A stretch of DNA of 64,000 nt from Colias croceus (lineage: Eukaryota; Arthropoda; Insecta; Lepidoptera; Pieridae). Below are positions 1 to 8,624 of the stretch, one piece after another. Numbering within the stretch: position 1 is the stretch's first letter; each line of letters begins with the position of its first letter. The translations under genes and the position numbers were made by a program. The stretch lies in assembly GCF_905220415.1 (NCBI RefSeq), contig NC_059542.1:434001-498000 (forward strand), written 5' to 3'. The notes beneath the pieces are model-generated. The model saw only the letters and a list, made by a program, of their open reading frames with translations. It did not search any database and was not told the origin of the DNA.

Positions 1-1268
1 TTTATAATATTATTATTTATAGATTATAGATTTAGCTTAAACAATAACATAGAAGACAGGTATTAACTGAATGTAACGACGCTAAAGCTTTTCTTCAACC
101 AGAAATAGCAAGTAAAAACCATATTACAGGAAAACATTTTTAAAAATTGTTACGTGAAATTCCATGAACGCTAACAGGGCCATACATAATCATTGTACGC
201 AGACAAGCGGAAAATATCCTTGCCCTAGAAGCGGTATTATTTATCTGTTTGTCCCGAATAAAGGTTGATCAAGTGTATCGATAGTACCGCCACTTGTCTT
301 TGTTAGATGGTCATCTTGAAAGAGTTTCAGTTTGAGATTACGGCGTTTTATAAGAGAATATTTTTAGAAATATTGGACTATTTATTTTTAAAGTTTTCTC
401 TCAGATATTTTTAATATCATTGTTACACACATAATCAAAGGCTTTTTATATTATATTAATTGTTTAGTCTTGTCGATATACATTCAAATGCGGTAGTTAC
501 GACGCTATCAAAGATTGTTTGAAGAGACAAAGTTATAATTATTGTATGTATGTAGTGGTTATCTTTTAAAAAACTGTATCGATTTTAGAACTTCTTCCAT
601 TATTATAAAACTACAGTATTCCTGATTATCGTGAGCTATATTTTTTATTAGATACCCGGTCAGATAAAGACATACGCAGTGTGCTATACGAATAAGTTTG
701 AAGAGTCCCCAACCAAATGTTGCAATGTAGGACTTAACTTATTCATGAATTTGCCGCGGTATTAATAATTTGTTTTATTTTACGAGACCTATTATCTAGA
801 CGCTTCGCCTCGTAAATACTTGAGGTAGCTGAATTTTAAAGTAAATGAAAGGGTTGTTCTCAGTTATTTTATAGCGGATTCTGAGAATGATATGCCTCTT
901 TTGGGGATTGCCTGCTTAATTACGATTTTAGGGAATTTCAAGGGTGGCGAATAAAAATGTATAGGTAGATGTAAAATTTTGATTAGATTTATTTATTAAT
1001 TCCTTTGTTTACATTATTGTGCTGGGGTTAAAAGGAACTGAATATAATTAATTTGAGAAGACAGAGCGAATGAATGAAAAATGAATGCTCCTTTTAAAGA
1101 TGTATTTTATTTTTCTTTTGGTCAACTTTTTTGTATAGTTGTTAAACTTATACAGAGAAAATTTTGAAGCATGTATGTAAATTTCATATTCATAAATTAT
1201 TAATATACGAATTAGTTTTATTTTCATGTAACGTCAGTCGCATCAAGCTCTTTAGAAACTAGTGTGAT
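1..1268. other. AT-rich non-coding stretch
   Basis: No ORF, splice-bounded exon, RNA gene or recognisable repeat was seen on either strand. It may be intronic sequence of the DIP gene that continues at 11884, but that is inference. Confidence 0.5.
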
Positions 1269-1281
1269 AAATGAAAGGGAT
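1269..1281. repeat. Left 13-bp direct repeat flanking the tRNA fold-back array
   Basis: The 13-mer AAATGAAAGGGAT is found again at 3707-3719, just beyond the other end of the array. This is the pattern of a target-site duplication. The exact length is uncertain (11-13 bp), because the last two bases could equally belong to the repeat unit, which also contains ATATAAATTTA. Confidence 0.75.
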
Positions 1282-1311
1282 ATAAATTTATAAAGAATAG
1301 AAAAAATTCGA

Positions 1312-1386
1312 TCACGAGGCGGGACTCGAACCCGCATCCTTCGCGCCATTCCGGGGCGGATGCCTAACCAACTCAGCCACTCGTGA
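1312..1386 (-). tRNA. tRNA-like gene, minus copy 1
   Basis: The 75-nt sequence folds with a perfect 7-bp acceptor stem (TCACGAG/CTCGTGA) and a perfect 5-bp T stem (GCGGG/CCCGC) with loop TTCGAGT. It carries a consensus B box (GGTTCGAGTCC) and a good A box (TGGCTGAGTTGGTTAGGC). The anticodon arm is irregular: the best fold has loop CCGGAAT, giving anticodon GGA (Ser) with C instead of U at position 33. There is no long variable arm as in tRNA-Ser. Pol III competent by its boxes and T6 terminator; decoding identity unsafe. Confidence 0.55.
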
Positions 1387-1621
1387 CCCGCCCGAGTAAT
1401 CGAATTTATTCTATCCTTTCAGTTTTATGTGTCTTAAGGGACACACCGCGCGCCATCTATTGAAATGATTTAACAACCATCTCAACCAATATGAAGCACT
1501 TTTCAGTGAATACAATATTGTAACGATGGAACACGACCTTTTCTTGAATTTATATTTTTTGGTTTTTATGGCATTCAAATGCTTTATAAATATAAATTTA
1601 TAAAGAATAGAAAAAATTCGA

Positions 1622-1696
1622 TCACGAGGCGGGACTCGAACCCGCATCCTTCGCGCCATTCCGGGGCGGATGCCTAACCAACTCAGCCACTCGTGA
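1622..1696 (-). tRNA. tRNA-like gene, minus copy 2
   Basis: Same 75-nt sequence as the copy at 1312-1386, one 310-bp period away, with the same T6 run downstream on the minus strand. Confidence 0.55.
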
Positions 1697-1931
1697 CCCG
1701 CCCGAGTAATCGAATTTATTCTATCCTTTCAGTTTTATGTGTCTTAAGGGACACACCGCGCGCCATCTATTGAAATGATTTAACAACCATCTCAACCAAT
1801 ATGAAGCACTTTTCAGTGAATACAATATTGTAACGATGGAACACGACCTTTTCTTGAATTTATATTTTTTGGTTTTTATGGCATTCAAATGCTTTATAAA
1901 TATAAATTTATAAAGAATAGAAAAAATTCGA

Positions 1932-2006
1932 TCACGAGGCGGGACTCGAACCCGCATCCTTCGCGCCATTCCGGGGCGGATGCCTAACCAACTCAGCCAC
2001 TCGTGA
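1932..2006 (-). tRNA. tRNA-like gene, minus copy 3
   Basis: Same 75-nt sequence and surroundings as the neighbouring minus-strand copies, one period further on. Confidence 0.55.
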
Positions 2007-2241
2007 CCCGCCCGAGTAATCGAATTTATTCTATCCTTTCAGTTTTATGTGTCTTAAGGGACACACCGCGCGCCATCTATTGAAATGATTTAACAACCAT
2101 CTCAACCAATATGAAGCACTTTTCAGTGAATACAATATTGTAACGATGGAACACGACCTTTTCTTGAATTTATATTTTTTGGTTTTTATGGCATTCAAAT
2201 GCTTTATAAATATAAATTTATAAAGAATAGAAAAAATTCGA

Positions 2242-2316
2242 TCACGAGGCGGGACTCGAACCCGCATCCTTCGCGCCATTCCGGGGCGGATGCCTAACCA
2301 ACTCAGCCACTCGTGA
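2242..2316 (-). tRNA. tRNA-like gene, minus copy 4 (next to inversion)
   Basis: Last complete minus-strand copy before the orientation switch. Its leader runs to 2349, where the plus-strand arm begins. The 3' 41 nt of this copy (2242-2282) are complementary to the truncated plus copy at 2350-2390. Confidence 0.55.
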
Positions 2317-2349
2317 CCCGCCCGAGTAATCGAATTTATTCTATCCTTT

Positions 2350-2390
2350 GGAATGGCGCGAAGGATGCGGGTTCGAGTCCCGCCTCGTGA
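2350..2390 (+). pseudogene. Truncated tRNA-like copy at the inversion point
   Basis: Only the 3' 41 nt are present, from GGAATGGCGCG in the anticodon arm through the T arm and 3' acceptor strand. The A box is missing, so it should not work as a pol III gene. The break coincides with the change of orientation of the array. Confidence 0.8.
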
Positions 2391-2625
2391 TCGAATTTTT
2401 TCTATTCTTTATAAATTTATATTTATAAAGCATTTGAATGCCATAAAAACCAAAAAATATAAATTCAAGAAAAGGTCGTGTTCCATCGTTACAATATTGT
2501 ATTCACTGAAAAGTGCTTCATATTGGTTGAGATGGTTGTTAAATCATTTCAATAGATGGCGCGCGGTGTGTCCCTTAAGACACATAAAACTGAAAGGATA
2601 GAATAAATTCGATTACTCGGGCGGG

Positions 2626-2700
2626 TCACGAGTGGCTGAGTTGGTTAGGCATCCGCCCCGGAATGGCGCGAAGGATGCGGGTTCGAGTCCCGCCTCGTGA
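2626..2700 (+). tRNA. tRNA-like gene, plus copy 1
   Basis: First complete plus-strand copy; same 75-nt fold as the minus copies. A TTTTTT run at 2706-2711, five bases after the acceptor stem, is a strong pol III stop signal. Confidence 0.55.
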
Positions 2701-2935
2701 TCGAATTTTTTCTATTCTTTATAAATTTATATTTATAAAGCATTTGAATGCCATAAAAACCAAAAAATATAAATTCAAGAAAAGGTCGTGTTCCATCGTT
2801 ACAATATTGTATTCACTGAAAAGTGCTTCATATTGGTTGAGATGGTTGTTAAATCATTTCAATAGATGGCGCGCGGTGTGTCCCTTAAGACACATAAAAC
2901 TGAAAGGATAGAATAAATTCGATTACTCGGGCGGG

Positions 2936-3010
2936 TCACGAGTGGCTGAGTTGGTTAGGCATCCGCCCCGGAATGGCGCGAAGGATGCGGGTTCGAGTCC
3001 CGCCTCGTGA
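2936..3010 (+). tRNA. tRNA-like gene, plus copy 2
   Basis: Same sequence as plus copy 1, exactly 310 bp downstream, followed by the same T6 run. Confidence 0.55.
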
Positions 3011-3245
3011 TCGAATTTTTTCTATTCTTTATAAATTTATATTTATAAAGCATTTGAATGCCATAAAAACCAAAAAATATAAATTCAAGAAAAGGTCGTG
3101 TTCCATCGTTACAATATTGTATTCACTGAAAAGTGCTTCATATTGGTTGAGATGGTTGTTAAATCATTTCAATAGATGGCGCGCGGTGTGTCCCTTAAGA
3201 CACATAAAACTGAAAGGATAGAATAAATTCGATTACTCGGGCGGG

Positions 3246-3320
3246 TCACGAGTGGCTGAGTTGGTTAGGCATCCGCCCCGGAATGGCGCGAAGGATGCGG
3301 GTTCGAGTCCCGCCTCGTGA
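3246..3320 (+). tRNA. tRNA-like gene, plus copy 3
   Basis: Same sequence and T6 run, one 310-bp period further on. Confidence 0.55.
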
Positions 3321-3555
3321 TCGAATTTTTTCTATTCTTTATAAATTTATATTTATAAAGCATTTGAATGCCATAAAAACCAAAAAATATAAATTCAAGA
3401 AAAGGTCGTGTTCCATCGTTACAATATTGTATTCACTGAAAAGTGCTTCATATTGGTTGAGATGGTTGTTAAATCATTTCAATAGATGGCGCGCGGTGTG
3501 TCCCTTAAGACACATAAAACTGAAAGGATAGAATAAATTCGATTACTCGGGCGGG

Positions 3556-3630
3556 TCACGAGTGGCTGAGTTGGTTAGGCATCCGCCCCGGAATGGCGCG
3601 AAGGATGCGGGTTCGAGTCCCGCCTCGTGA
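3556..3630 (+). tRNA. tRNA-like gene, plus copy 4
   Basis: Last copy. The unit is cut 76 bp after the tRNA, where the right direct repeat begins at 3707. Confidence 0.55.
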
Positions 3631-3706
3631 TCGAATTTTTTCTATTCTTTATAAATTTATATTTATAAAGCATTTGAATGCCATAAAAACCAAAAAATAT
3701 AAATTC

Positions 3707-3719
3707 AAATGAAAGGGAT
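3707..3719. repeat. Right 13-bp direct repeat flanking the array
   Basis: AAATGAAAGGGAT, identical to 1269-1281. Beyond it the sequence is unrelated to the array. Confidence 0.75.
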
Positions 3720-3973
3720 CAAAGTATTATGCGCTTCTATGTAAGTTAGGCGACTGGTAGTTATTTCTATGTAGCCTTTTACCTGATCCTCATACAAATT
3801 TAAATATAAAAACATGTGTATTCAATTCGAAAAGCATTAGGCTAAACGGAAAACGGTATACATTTACTGGAATCGATTCAGTTCGAGTTGTATTTGATTA
3901 GGGTATGCGTTGGCCCGCACCCGAAATTATGATATCGCATTTTATATCCCCTCTTATTAAATTGGTTTTGGAT

Positions 3974-3988
3974 GGTACGAACATTTTA
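3974..3988. repeat. Target-site duplication, 3' side of the LINE
   Basis: The 15-mer GGTACGAACATTTTA lies immediately before the TAAG tail of the element and is repeated at 5184-5198. Confidence 0.85.
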
Positions 3989-5183
3989 CTTACTTACTTA
4001 CTTACTCCTTTGGCGCTGAAACCCCAAAGTGGGTCTTGGCCTCTGAGACGAGAACTCTCCATCTTCCCCGGTCCTGAGCGGTCTCTTCCCAATTATTGTT
4101 GGCTCGTAGCACGCGCAGGTCCACCTCTAATCGATCGCGCCAGCGATACTTAGGTCGTCCAACCGGCCGTCGGCCCAGGGGTCGCCCCAAGTATGCCCTC
4201 TTCAGTCCTCGTTCCTCACCCATTCTTTCTACATGACCGAGCCAACGGAGCCGTTGTGCTTTTATTTCTCCAAGTATGTTTGGCTCGGCCATTAGTTTTT
4301 CAAGTTCGGCATTTGTTCGGACTCTCCAGCTTCCGTCCTCTCGTCTGGTGGGACCAAAGATCTTGCGAAGAAGCCTTCTTTCGGCGACTAAAAGCTTGCG
4401 TTCTTCATTCTGGGTCAGGGTCCAGGCTTCACACCCATACATAAGTATTGGTCTTATGACCGTTTTGTATATACGTAATTTGGTGTTTTTGCTCAGAAGC
4501 CTGGACGCGAGCACCTTATGCAAAGCTGCGCCACATTTCAGGGTATTTTGGATACGGATATTAATTTCTTCCTCCCTGGAATGTGAGTCAGTTATAGTGC
4601 AACCCAGATATCGAAAACTAGCAACTCCTTTGTACGTCGTATCTCCAGCCTGTAGGTCTTGGCGTTGGGCTCGTGTATCTCTATACCGCTTCATGTGGAG
4701 ATATTCCGTTTTGTTGGCATTGATTTTTAGTCCAACCTTTTCCGCTTCTTCTTTCAAGATACTCGCGGCTTCGCTCACTTCGTCGCGGGTTTCACCTAAC
4801 AATGCGAGGTCATCAGCATACCCAATCACCTTATGCTTTCCATTCAGTGACACTCCCCAATCCAATGCAAGCATTTTACGCAGGATATATTCCAGTACTA
4901 AATTGAATAGCACAGGTGACAGGGCGTCACCTTGTTTTAATCCGGTGAACACCGCGAAGCCTTCTGTGAGTTCTTTACCTACCCTTACATGCATGCTACT
5001 CTCCCCAATAGCCACCTTTATTAGATCCACCAGTTTGATTGGGATACCAAGCTCCTTTAAGATAGCAAACAAGGCGCCTCTATCGATGCTATCGTATGCC
5101 TTCTCGAAGTCCACAAACAGCGCGTGCATGCTCTGAGCATATTCCCACCTCTTTTCCATTATCTGTTTGATAAGGAAAATCTG
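3989..5183 (-). mobile_element. 5'-truncated RTE-like non-LTR retrotransposon
   Basis: Bounded by a 15-bp target-site duplication on both sides. On the minus strand it ends in a tandem TAAG repeat (3989-4006) directly at the stop codon, so there is almost no 3' UTR; a short tandem-repeat tail is typical of RTE-clade elements. Only the last ~390 codons survive, so this is a dead-on-arrival copy made by incomplete target-primed reverse transcription. Confidence 0.85.
4002..5159 (-). CDS. Reverse transcriptase, C-terminal part (LINE ORF2 fragment)
   Basis: This 385-codon open frame encodes the reverse transcriptase core of a non-LTR retrotransposon. Near the N-terminus is the RT motif FVDFEKAYDS (first catalytic Asp), then LKQGDALSPVLFNL, then GYADDLALL with the catalytic YADD at about residues 113-116. 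The C-terminal half holds the thumb-like region (ILMYGCEAWTL) and the LGHVERM...GRPKYRW block usual in RTE-like elements. The frame is open 5' of the ATG to the element break at about 5183, so the ATG at 5159 is internal to the original protein and not a real start. The endonuclease domain is missing. No internal stop or frameshift is seen, so the insertion is young. The stop codon overlaps the TAAG tail. Confidence 0.85.
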   Translation of the reverse strand: MEKRWEYAQSMHALFVDFEKAYDSIDRGALFAILKELGIPIKLVDLIKVAIGESSMHVRVGKELTEGFAVFTGLKQGDALSPVLFNLVLEYILRKMLALDWGVSLNGKHKVIGYADDLALLGETRDEVSEAASILKEEAEKVGLKINANKTEYLHMKRYRDTRAQRQDLQAGDTTYKGVASFRYLGCTITDSHSREEEINIRIQNTLKCGAALHKVLASRLLSKNTKLRIYKTVIRPILMYGCEAWTLTQNEERKLLVAERRLLRKIFGPTRREDGSWRVRTNAELEKLMAEPNILGEIKAQRLRWLGHVERMGEERGLKRAYLGRPLGRRPVGRPKYRWRDRLEVDLRVLRANNNWEETAQDRGRWRVLVSEAKTHFGVSAPKE

Positions 5184-5198
5184 GGTACGAACATTTTA
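5184..5198. repeat. Target-site duplication, 5' side of the LINE
   Basis: GGTACGAACATTTTA, identical to 3974-3988; marks the 5' truncation point of the element. Confidence 0.85.
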
Positions 5199-7084
5199 GT
5201 GAATGAAATAGTAGCACGTCTTCTATGTTTCGTGGTAAGAGGCTTTTTCTTGTAAACCCTCATAGAAGACTAGTTTCGGCTAGAACTACGCTGGCCTTGT
5301 GTATATTCACTTAATAAATGGTTTGATGGATTTTTTTTGCATAAATGTGCTCCTTCCATAATCGCAGGATAAAAAAAAATATTAGTAGCCTTTATCGCTC
5401 TTGCAGTAAACAACCAAATCTCACCTCTACACAACAGTAGCGTAGAAATAGAGCGTGCATACACCCAAATTAATCCAGTACTTGTGAGTTTTCTGAGCGT
5501 TCGCTGTACATTGCGGTTTAGGCATCACACGTCTGTTTGCATGAGATCGTATTGCCAATCAACTCGGTAATGTATCGCTGAAGTATCGAACCGTCAATTA
5601 GCCGAGCACGGTTCTAATAGTGGATAATTCTTCTTTGGTGTTTGTTTACTTATAGAGTTTTAATTGAGTTATTGGTTACAGTTTACAGACGATGGCACAC
5701 GTCAAGCTCTTAAAAATTCTAAAGAAATGGCTGTAATTTTTTTATGTTTCTATCGAAGTAAAAAGTAAAAACAAAATCAAGCGTGTCACCTGCTTGATTT
5801 GAGCGTAACTTCGAATTGGTGAGGCGTAAAGCGATGAGGTTTTTTGAACATGCAGAGGGTTTAATTATCAAATTACTAATAGTAGGTATCAATTGAAGAA
5901 GGAGCAGTTAGATCTGGATAAAATTTCAATGAGACCACATGATAAGTGTCAGATTTTTTACAATACAAAAAGTCGAATGTAGAGTTTTTTGAAGTCGACT
6001 ATAAGCACATACAGATTATATTATTATGGTAGGAAGGGAGTTTTCAGTTTACCACCCGCTTAAGTCCCAAACGGCAAATTTGACCGAAGAGTAATGCGGC
6101 ATAATTTATACAAAAACAGTGGCGTCACTTGTGAGGCGCTAAGTCGCTAAGTCCCACATACTTAACAACAAATTCACGTTATCTCGCGAATTACCTCGAG
6201 TTCGCGAACTTTCTTAATGTTTTCCACTGTTACCAAATCTTATGTTACTCGGAGATGGGATTGCGTTATGTACCGCTGTTTACAAGTTTCAACGTTGTGG
6301 AAGATATTAATTTAGCTACCACTTGGGACGTATGGAATTTGCGGTTTGACAACCAAGTTTTGTCAAGTTTTGTGACCTATTTAAAAAGCTCATAAGATAC
6401 TACGAACTGAAGATAAAACACTGAAGAAATTATGTAGGGGTACATATAAAGTTAAGAAAAAAATCATCAAAATTTATTAGTGACTGCTTCTATGATTAAA
6501 GTTAAGCATTTAAAATTTTAAAACTTATATAGAATAATATTTAGTGTTATTATGTGAAGTAATTTTGTAATTTGACGCAGTTTCGTGATGTGATACAGAG
6601 TTTTGTTCCGAAGCAGTGACATAAATAAATACAAAATATCCCTAGACTTTGTTGATGTGTGTAGTTCAAGCCAACTTAATTATGTCAATGCCAAGTCAAT
6701 ATAGGTAGGTATTCATTGCTACAATTAACCCGACTATTTATTAAGATAATTCATAAAAACATTCTCTCGCATCCTCCAAAATACGTTAGCACAAAATACA
6801 CGAAAATAGTGTTTTAAAATAAATTTAGCAGCATTTTGCATACATTCGGAGCATAAACTAATTATAGGCGAGCGCCGTATTTTCGCTATCGGTCCACTTT
6901 GAATATTTTTACATTTTTTTTTATGAAAACCGATGTTAAATGAAAACATTGCTTTTGCTTTGCGCAAAAATAGTAAAAAAAGACTTAGTTTTAAAACGAT
7001 TGATTTTTATTGATACAAAGATGAGGTGATACCTATAACACACACACACCTACAATCTACATGCTTTATGATATGGTAAATTTC
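5199..7084. other. Non-coding stretch
   Basis: Only short chance ORFs were seen. No exon, RNA gene or clear repeat was recognised. Confidence 0.5.
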
Positions 7085-7262
7085 CTAATGCAGTGGTGGC
7101 TCAATGGTGAGGACCTCGGACTTCGAATTATAAGTCGGGGGTTCGAGATAGGTGCAGTAAATAAATAGATTTTTTTCAATTTATCTGCGCATGTTATAAC
7201 ATCACTACTGCTTTAAACGGTGAAGGAAAACGCAGGCACACAGTCATAACCGGACCCGTCAT
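7085..7262 (+). repeat. tRNA-derived SINE
   Basis: A tRNA-like head has an A-box-like TGGCTCAATGGTGAGG and a B-box-like GGTTCGAGAT. It is followed by a body (ACATCACTACTGC...ACGGTGAAGGAAAACG) that resembles a common lepidopteran SINE body. The family name is not asserted; boundaries are approximate. Confidence 0.55.
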
Positions 7263-7390
7263 TTAAAAAATCGTATTAACTTAAATAAGAATGCAAATAG
7301 CTTTGAAAGAATTTTTACTATTTTTTCATTGCGCTTAATTCTATATTATAAAATGGCGATTCTATTTGCATTATACCGCGACATTCGACT

Positions 7391-7924
7391 AAAGGCTCAC
7401 TTCTTACCAAAGGCGTTTGTCGCATTTTCACATTATATCTCTGGAAAACCGTTTTATATTTTCGGATATTATTTTTGTCACCAAAATTTTCCAGAATAAA
7501 ATTGATTGTCCACAACTATTAAATAAATTTAATCTCAGAGTTCCTACTAGGTACCCGCGTAATACAATTACACCTTTGGTTCCTCCTCTGCGTAGGACCG
7601 TATTTGGCCGAAATTCACCCATTTGTAGATTAAGTAAGCTGGTCAACGAGCATGCCAATTTTATTGATATTTTTCACGACAGCTGTAATAAAATCCGCAA
7701 GTATTTAAAGGAATTATCTTGATTTTGTTTACTTTTTATTTATTTATTTTTTTTTTTGTTTTGTATACCACATAGTGACTTGACTCATTAATCATGTTGT
7801 GTTATCCTGTAAATGTTTGTCACAATTGTCTTTTTTTATATTATGTACCCTAGCTCTAATTATTGTTGTGACTGATGTTGGATAACCTAAATAAATAAAA
7901 TAAAAAAAATAAAAAAATAAAATA
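7391..7924 (+). mobile_element. 3' end of a LINE (Jockey/CR1-like C-terminus plus UTR and A-rich tail)
   Basis: The open frame running to 7722 encodes the tail end of a LINE ORF2: an alpha-helical stretch (LSHFHIISLENRFIFSDI), then LRVPTRYPRN and RRTVFGRNSPICRLSKLVN. This resembles the conserved C-terminal extension of Jockey/CR1-type ORF2 proteins. No ATG start exists, so it is a truncated remnant, not a gene. A T-rich 3' UTR follows, with AATAAA near 7890 and an A-rich tail to about 7924. The 5' boundary is uncertain. Confidence 0.6.
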
Positions 7925-8207
7925 GACATTCCATCAAAACAATAAACAATTTTCTAGTATTTTCCACTGTAAAACATGAAAGGCTTTAAAATGCCTTTTG
8001 CAACGCATTTTATTGTGCTTTTTTTATATATTACCTATATTTCGGTCACACCACTGCCATAGCACCTGTTGCGAGTTTCAGCTCTAAATATCTCTTGCCT
8101 ATTTTTACGTGTTTCCACCAAATTGTGTTTTGTAATGGTTTTAGATTTGCCTGATAGTAGGTAATTTAGATATATTTGATGGATTCAGTATTTTTAGGCT
8201 TTTTAAT

Positions 8208-8455
8208 AAATTGAGTGGTAAAGTAACTGCCTACTGAGCCGACGGTCCCGGGTTCGATCCCCGGTCAGGGCAAATATTTGTGTGATGAACTCAATTATTT
8301 GTTCTTGGGTCTGGGTGTTATTATCTATATATTATGTATTTATTAAATATTATATATTTTATCGTCGCCTAGTACCCACAACACAAGCCTTAATTGAGCT
8401 TACTGTGGGACTAGGTCGATTTGTGTAATAATGTCTTATAATATTTATATTATTA
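8208..8455 (+). repeat. tRNA-derived SINE
   Basis: The head AGTGGTAAAGTAACTGCCTACTGAG with a perfect B box (GGTTCGATCCCC) is followed by the body (TGTGTGATGAAC, TCTGGGTGTTATTATCTATATATT, CCTAGTACCCACAACACAAGC) of a widespread lepidopteran SINE type, as I recognise it. Its 3' end abuts a Helitron-like element at 8456. Confidence 0.65.
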
Positions 8456-8624
8456 CTAGCGGTCCGCCCCGGCTTCGCCCGTGGTACATATTAACGTTTT
8501 CTCTACATAAGAACCATCCTCGTACTTCAAGGAATATAATAAAAAAAGAATTATCGAAATCGGTTCAGCCGTTCTCGAGTTATGGAATTACAACGAAAAG
8601 TGGCATTGATTTTTATATATTAGA
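8456..8624 (-). mobile_element. Short Helitron-like element (family 2)
   Basis: Read on the minus strand it begins TCTAATATATAAAAATC and ends GGCGGACCGCTAG. It lies between A (5') and T (3') of the host, as expected for Helitron insertion. A related plus-strand copy is at 57643-57813, sharing GAGAACGGCT.AACCGATTTCG and the block TTCGAGGATGGTTCTTATG-like, though the strands differ. No coding capacity. Confidence 0.6.

Larger units (their letters stand above)
1282..3706. mobile_element. Fold-back array of 310-bp tRNA-bearing units
   Basis: The array consists of tandem 310-bp units that read as identical. From 1282 to 2349 they lie on the minus strand; from 2350 to 3706 they lie on the plus strand. 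Each unit has a 75-nt tRNA-like gene, a T6 run a few bases after it, an AT-rich spacer and a GC-rich leader (CTCGGGCGGG) before the next tRNA. At the inversion the left arm stops at CTATCCTTT and the right arm starts inside the tRNA anticodon arm, so 2350-2390 is complementary to 2242-2282, leaving a 67-nt loop at 2283-2349. The right arm runs about 48 bp further into the spacer at its outer end than the left arm does. Long inverted arms made of tandem subrepeats and flanked by a direct duplication recall fold-back (FB) transposons, but no coding capacity is present. Alternatives are amplification of a SINE insertion or an assembly fold-back. Confidence 0.75.

Noticed and set aside
1312..1386. 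Confident tRNA-Ser(GGA) or tRNA-Pro(CGG) assignment
   Set aside because: Both depend on how the faulty anticodon stem is drawn; there is no U33 and no long variable arm, so no isotype is claimed.
1411..3531. Seven identical 82-codon ORFs in the repeat array
   Set aside because: Each starts within the tRNA anticodon arm and runs through the tRNA and the AT-rich spacer; they are a by-product of repeating the 310-bp unit, not a protein family.
1312..3630. CRISPR-like or satellite array
   Set aside because: The repeat unit is 310 bp with no short repeat/spacer alternation, carries a tRNA-like gene and inverts in the middle; the context is a eukaryote.
4276..5136. 286-codon plus-strand ORF
   Set aside because: Antisense shadow of the reverse transcriptase frame, which has clear RT motifs.
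7417..7722. 101-codon ORF as a host gene
   Set aside because: No ATG; the sequence resembles the C-terminal tail of a LINE ORF2 followed by a UTR and A-rich tail.
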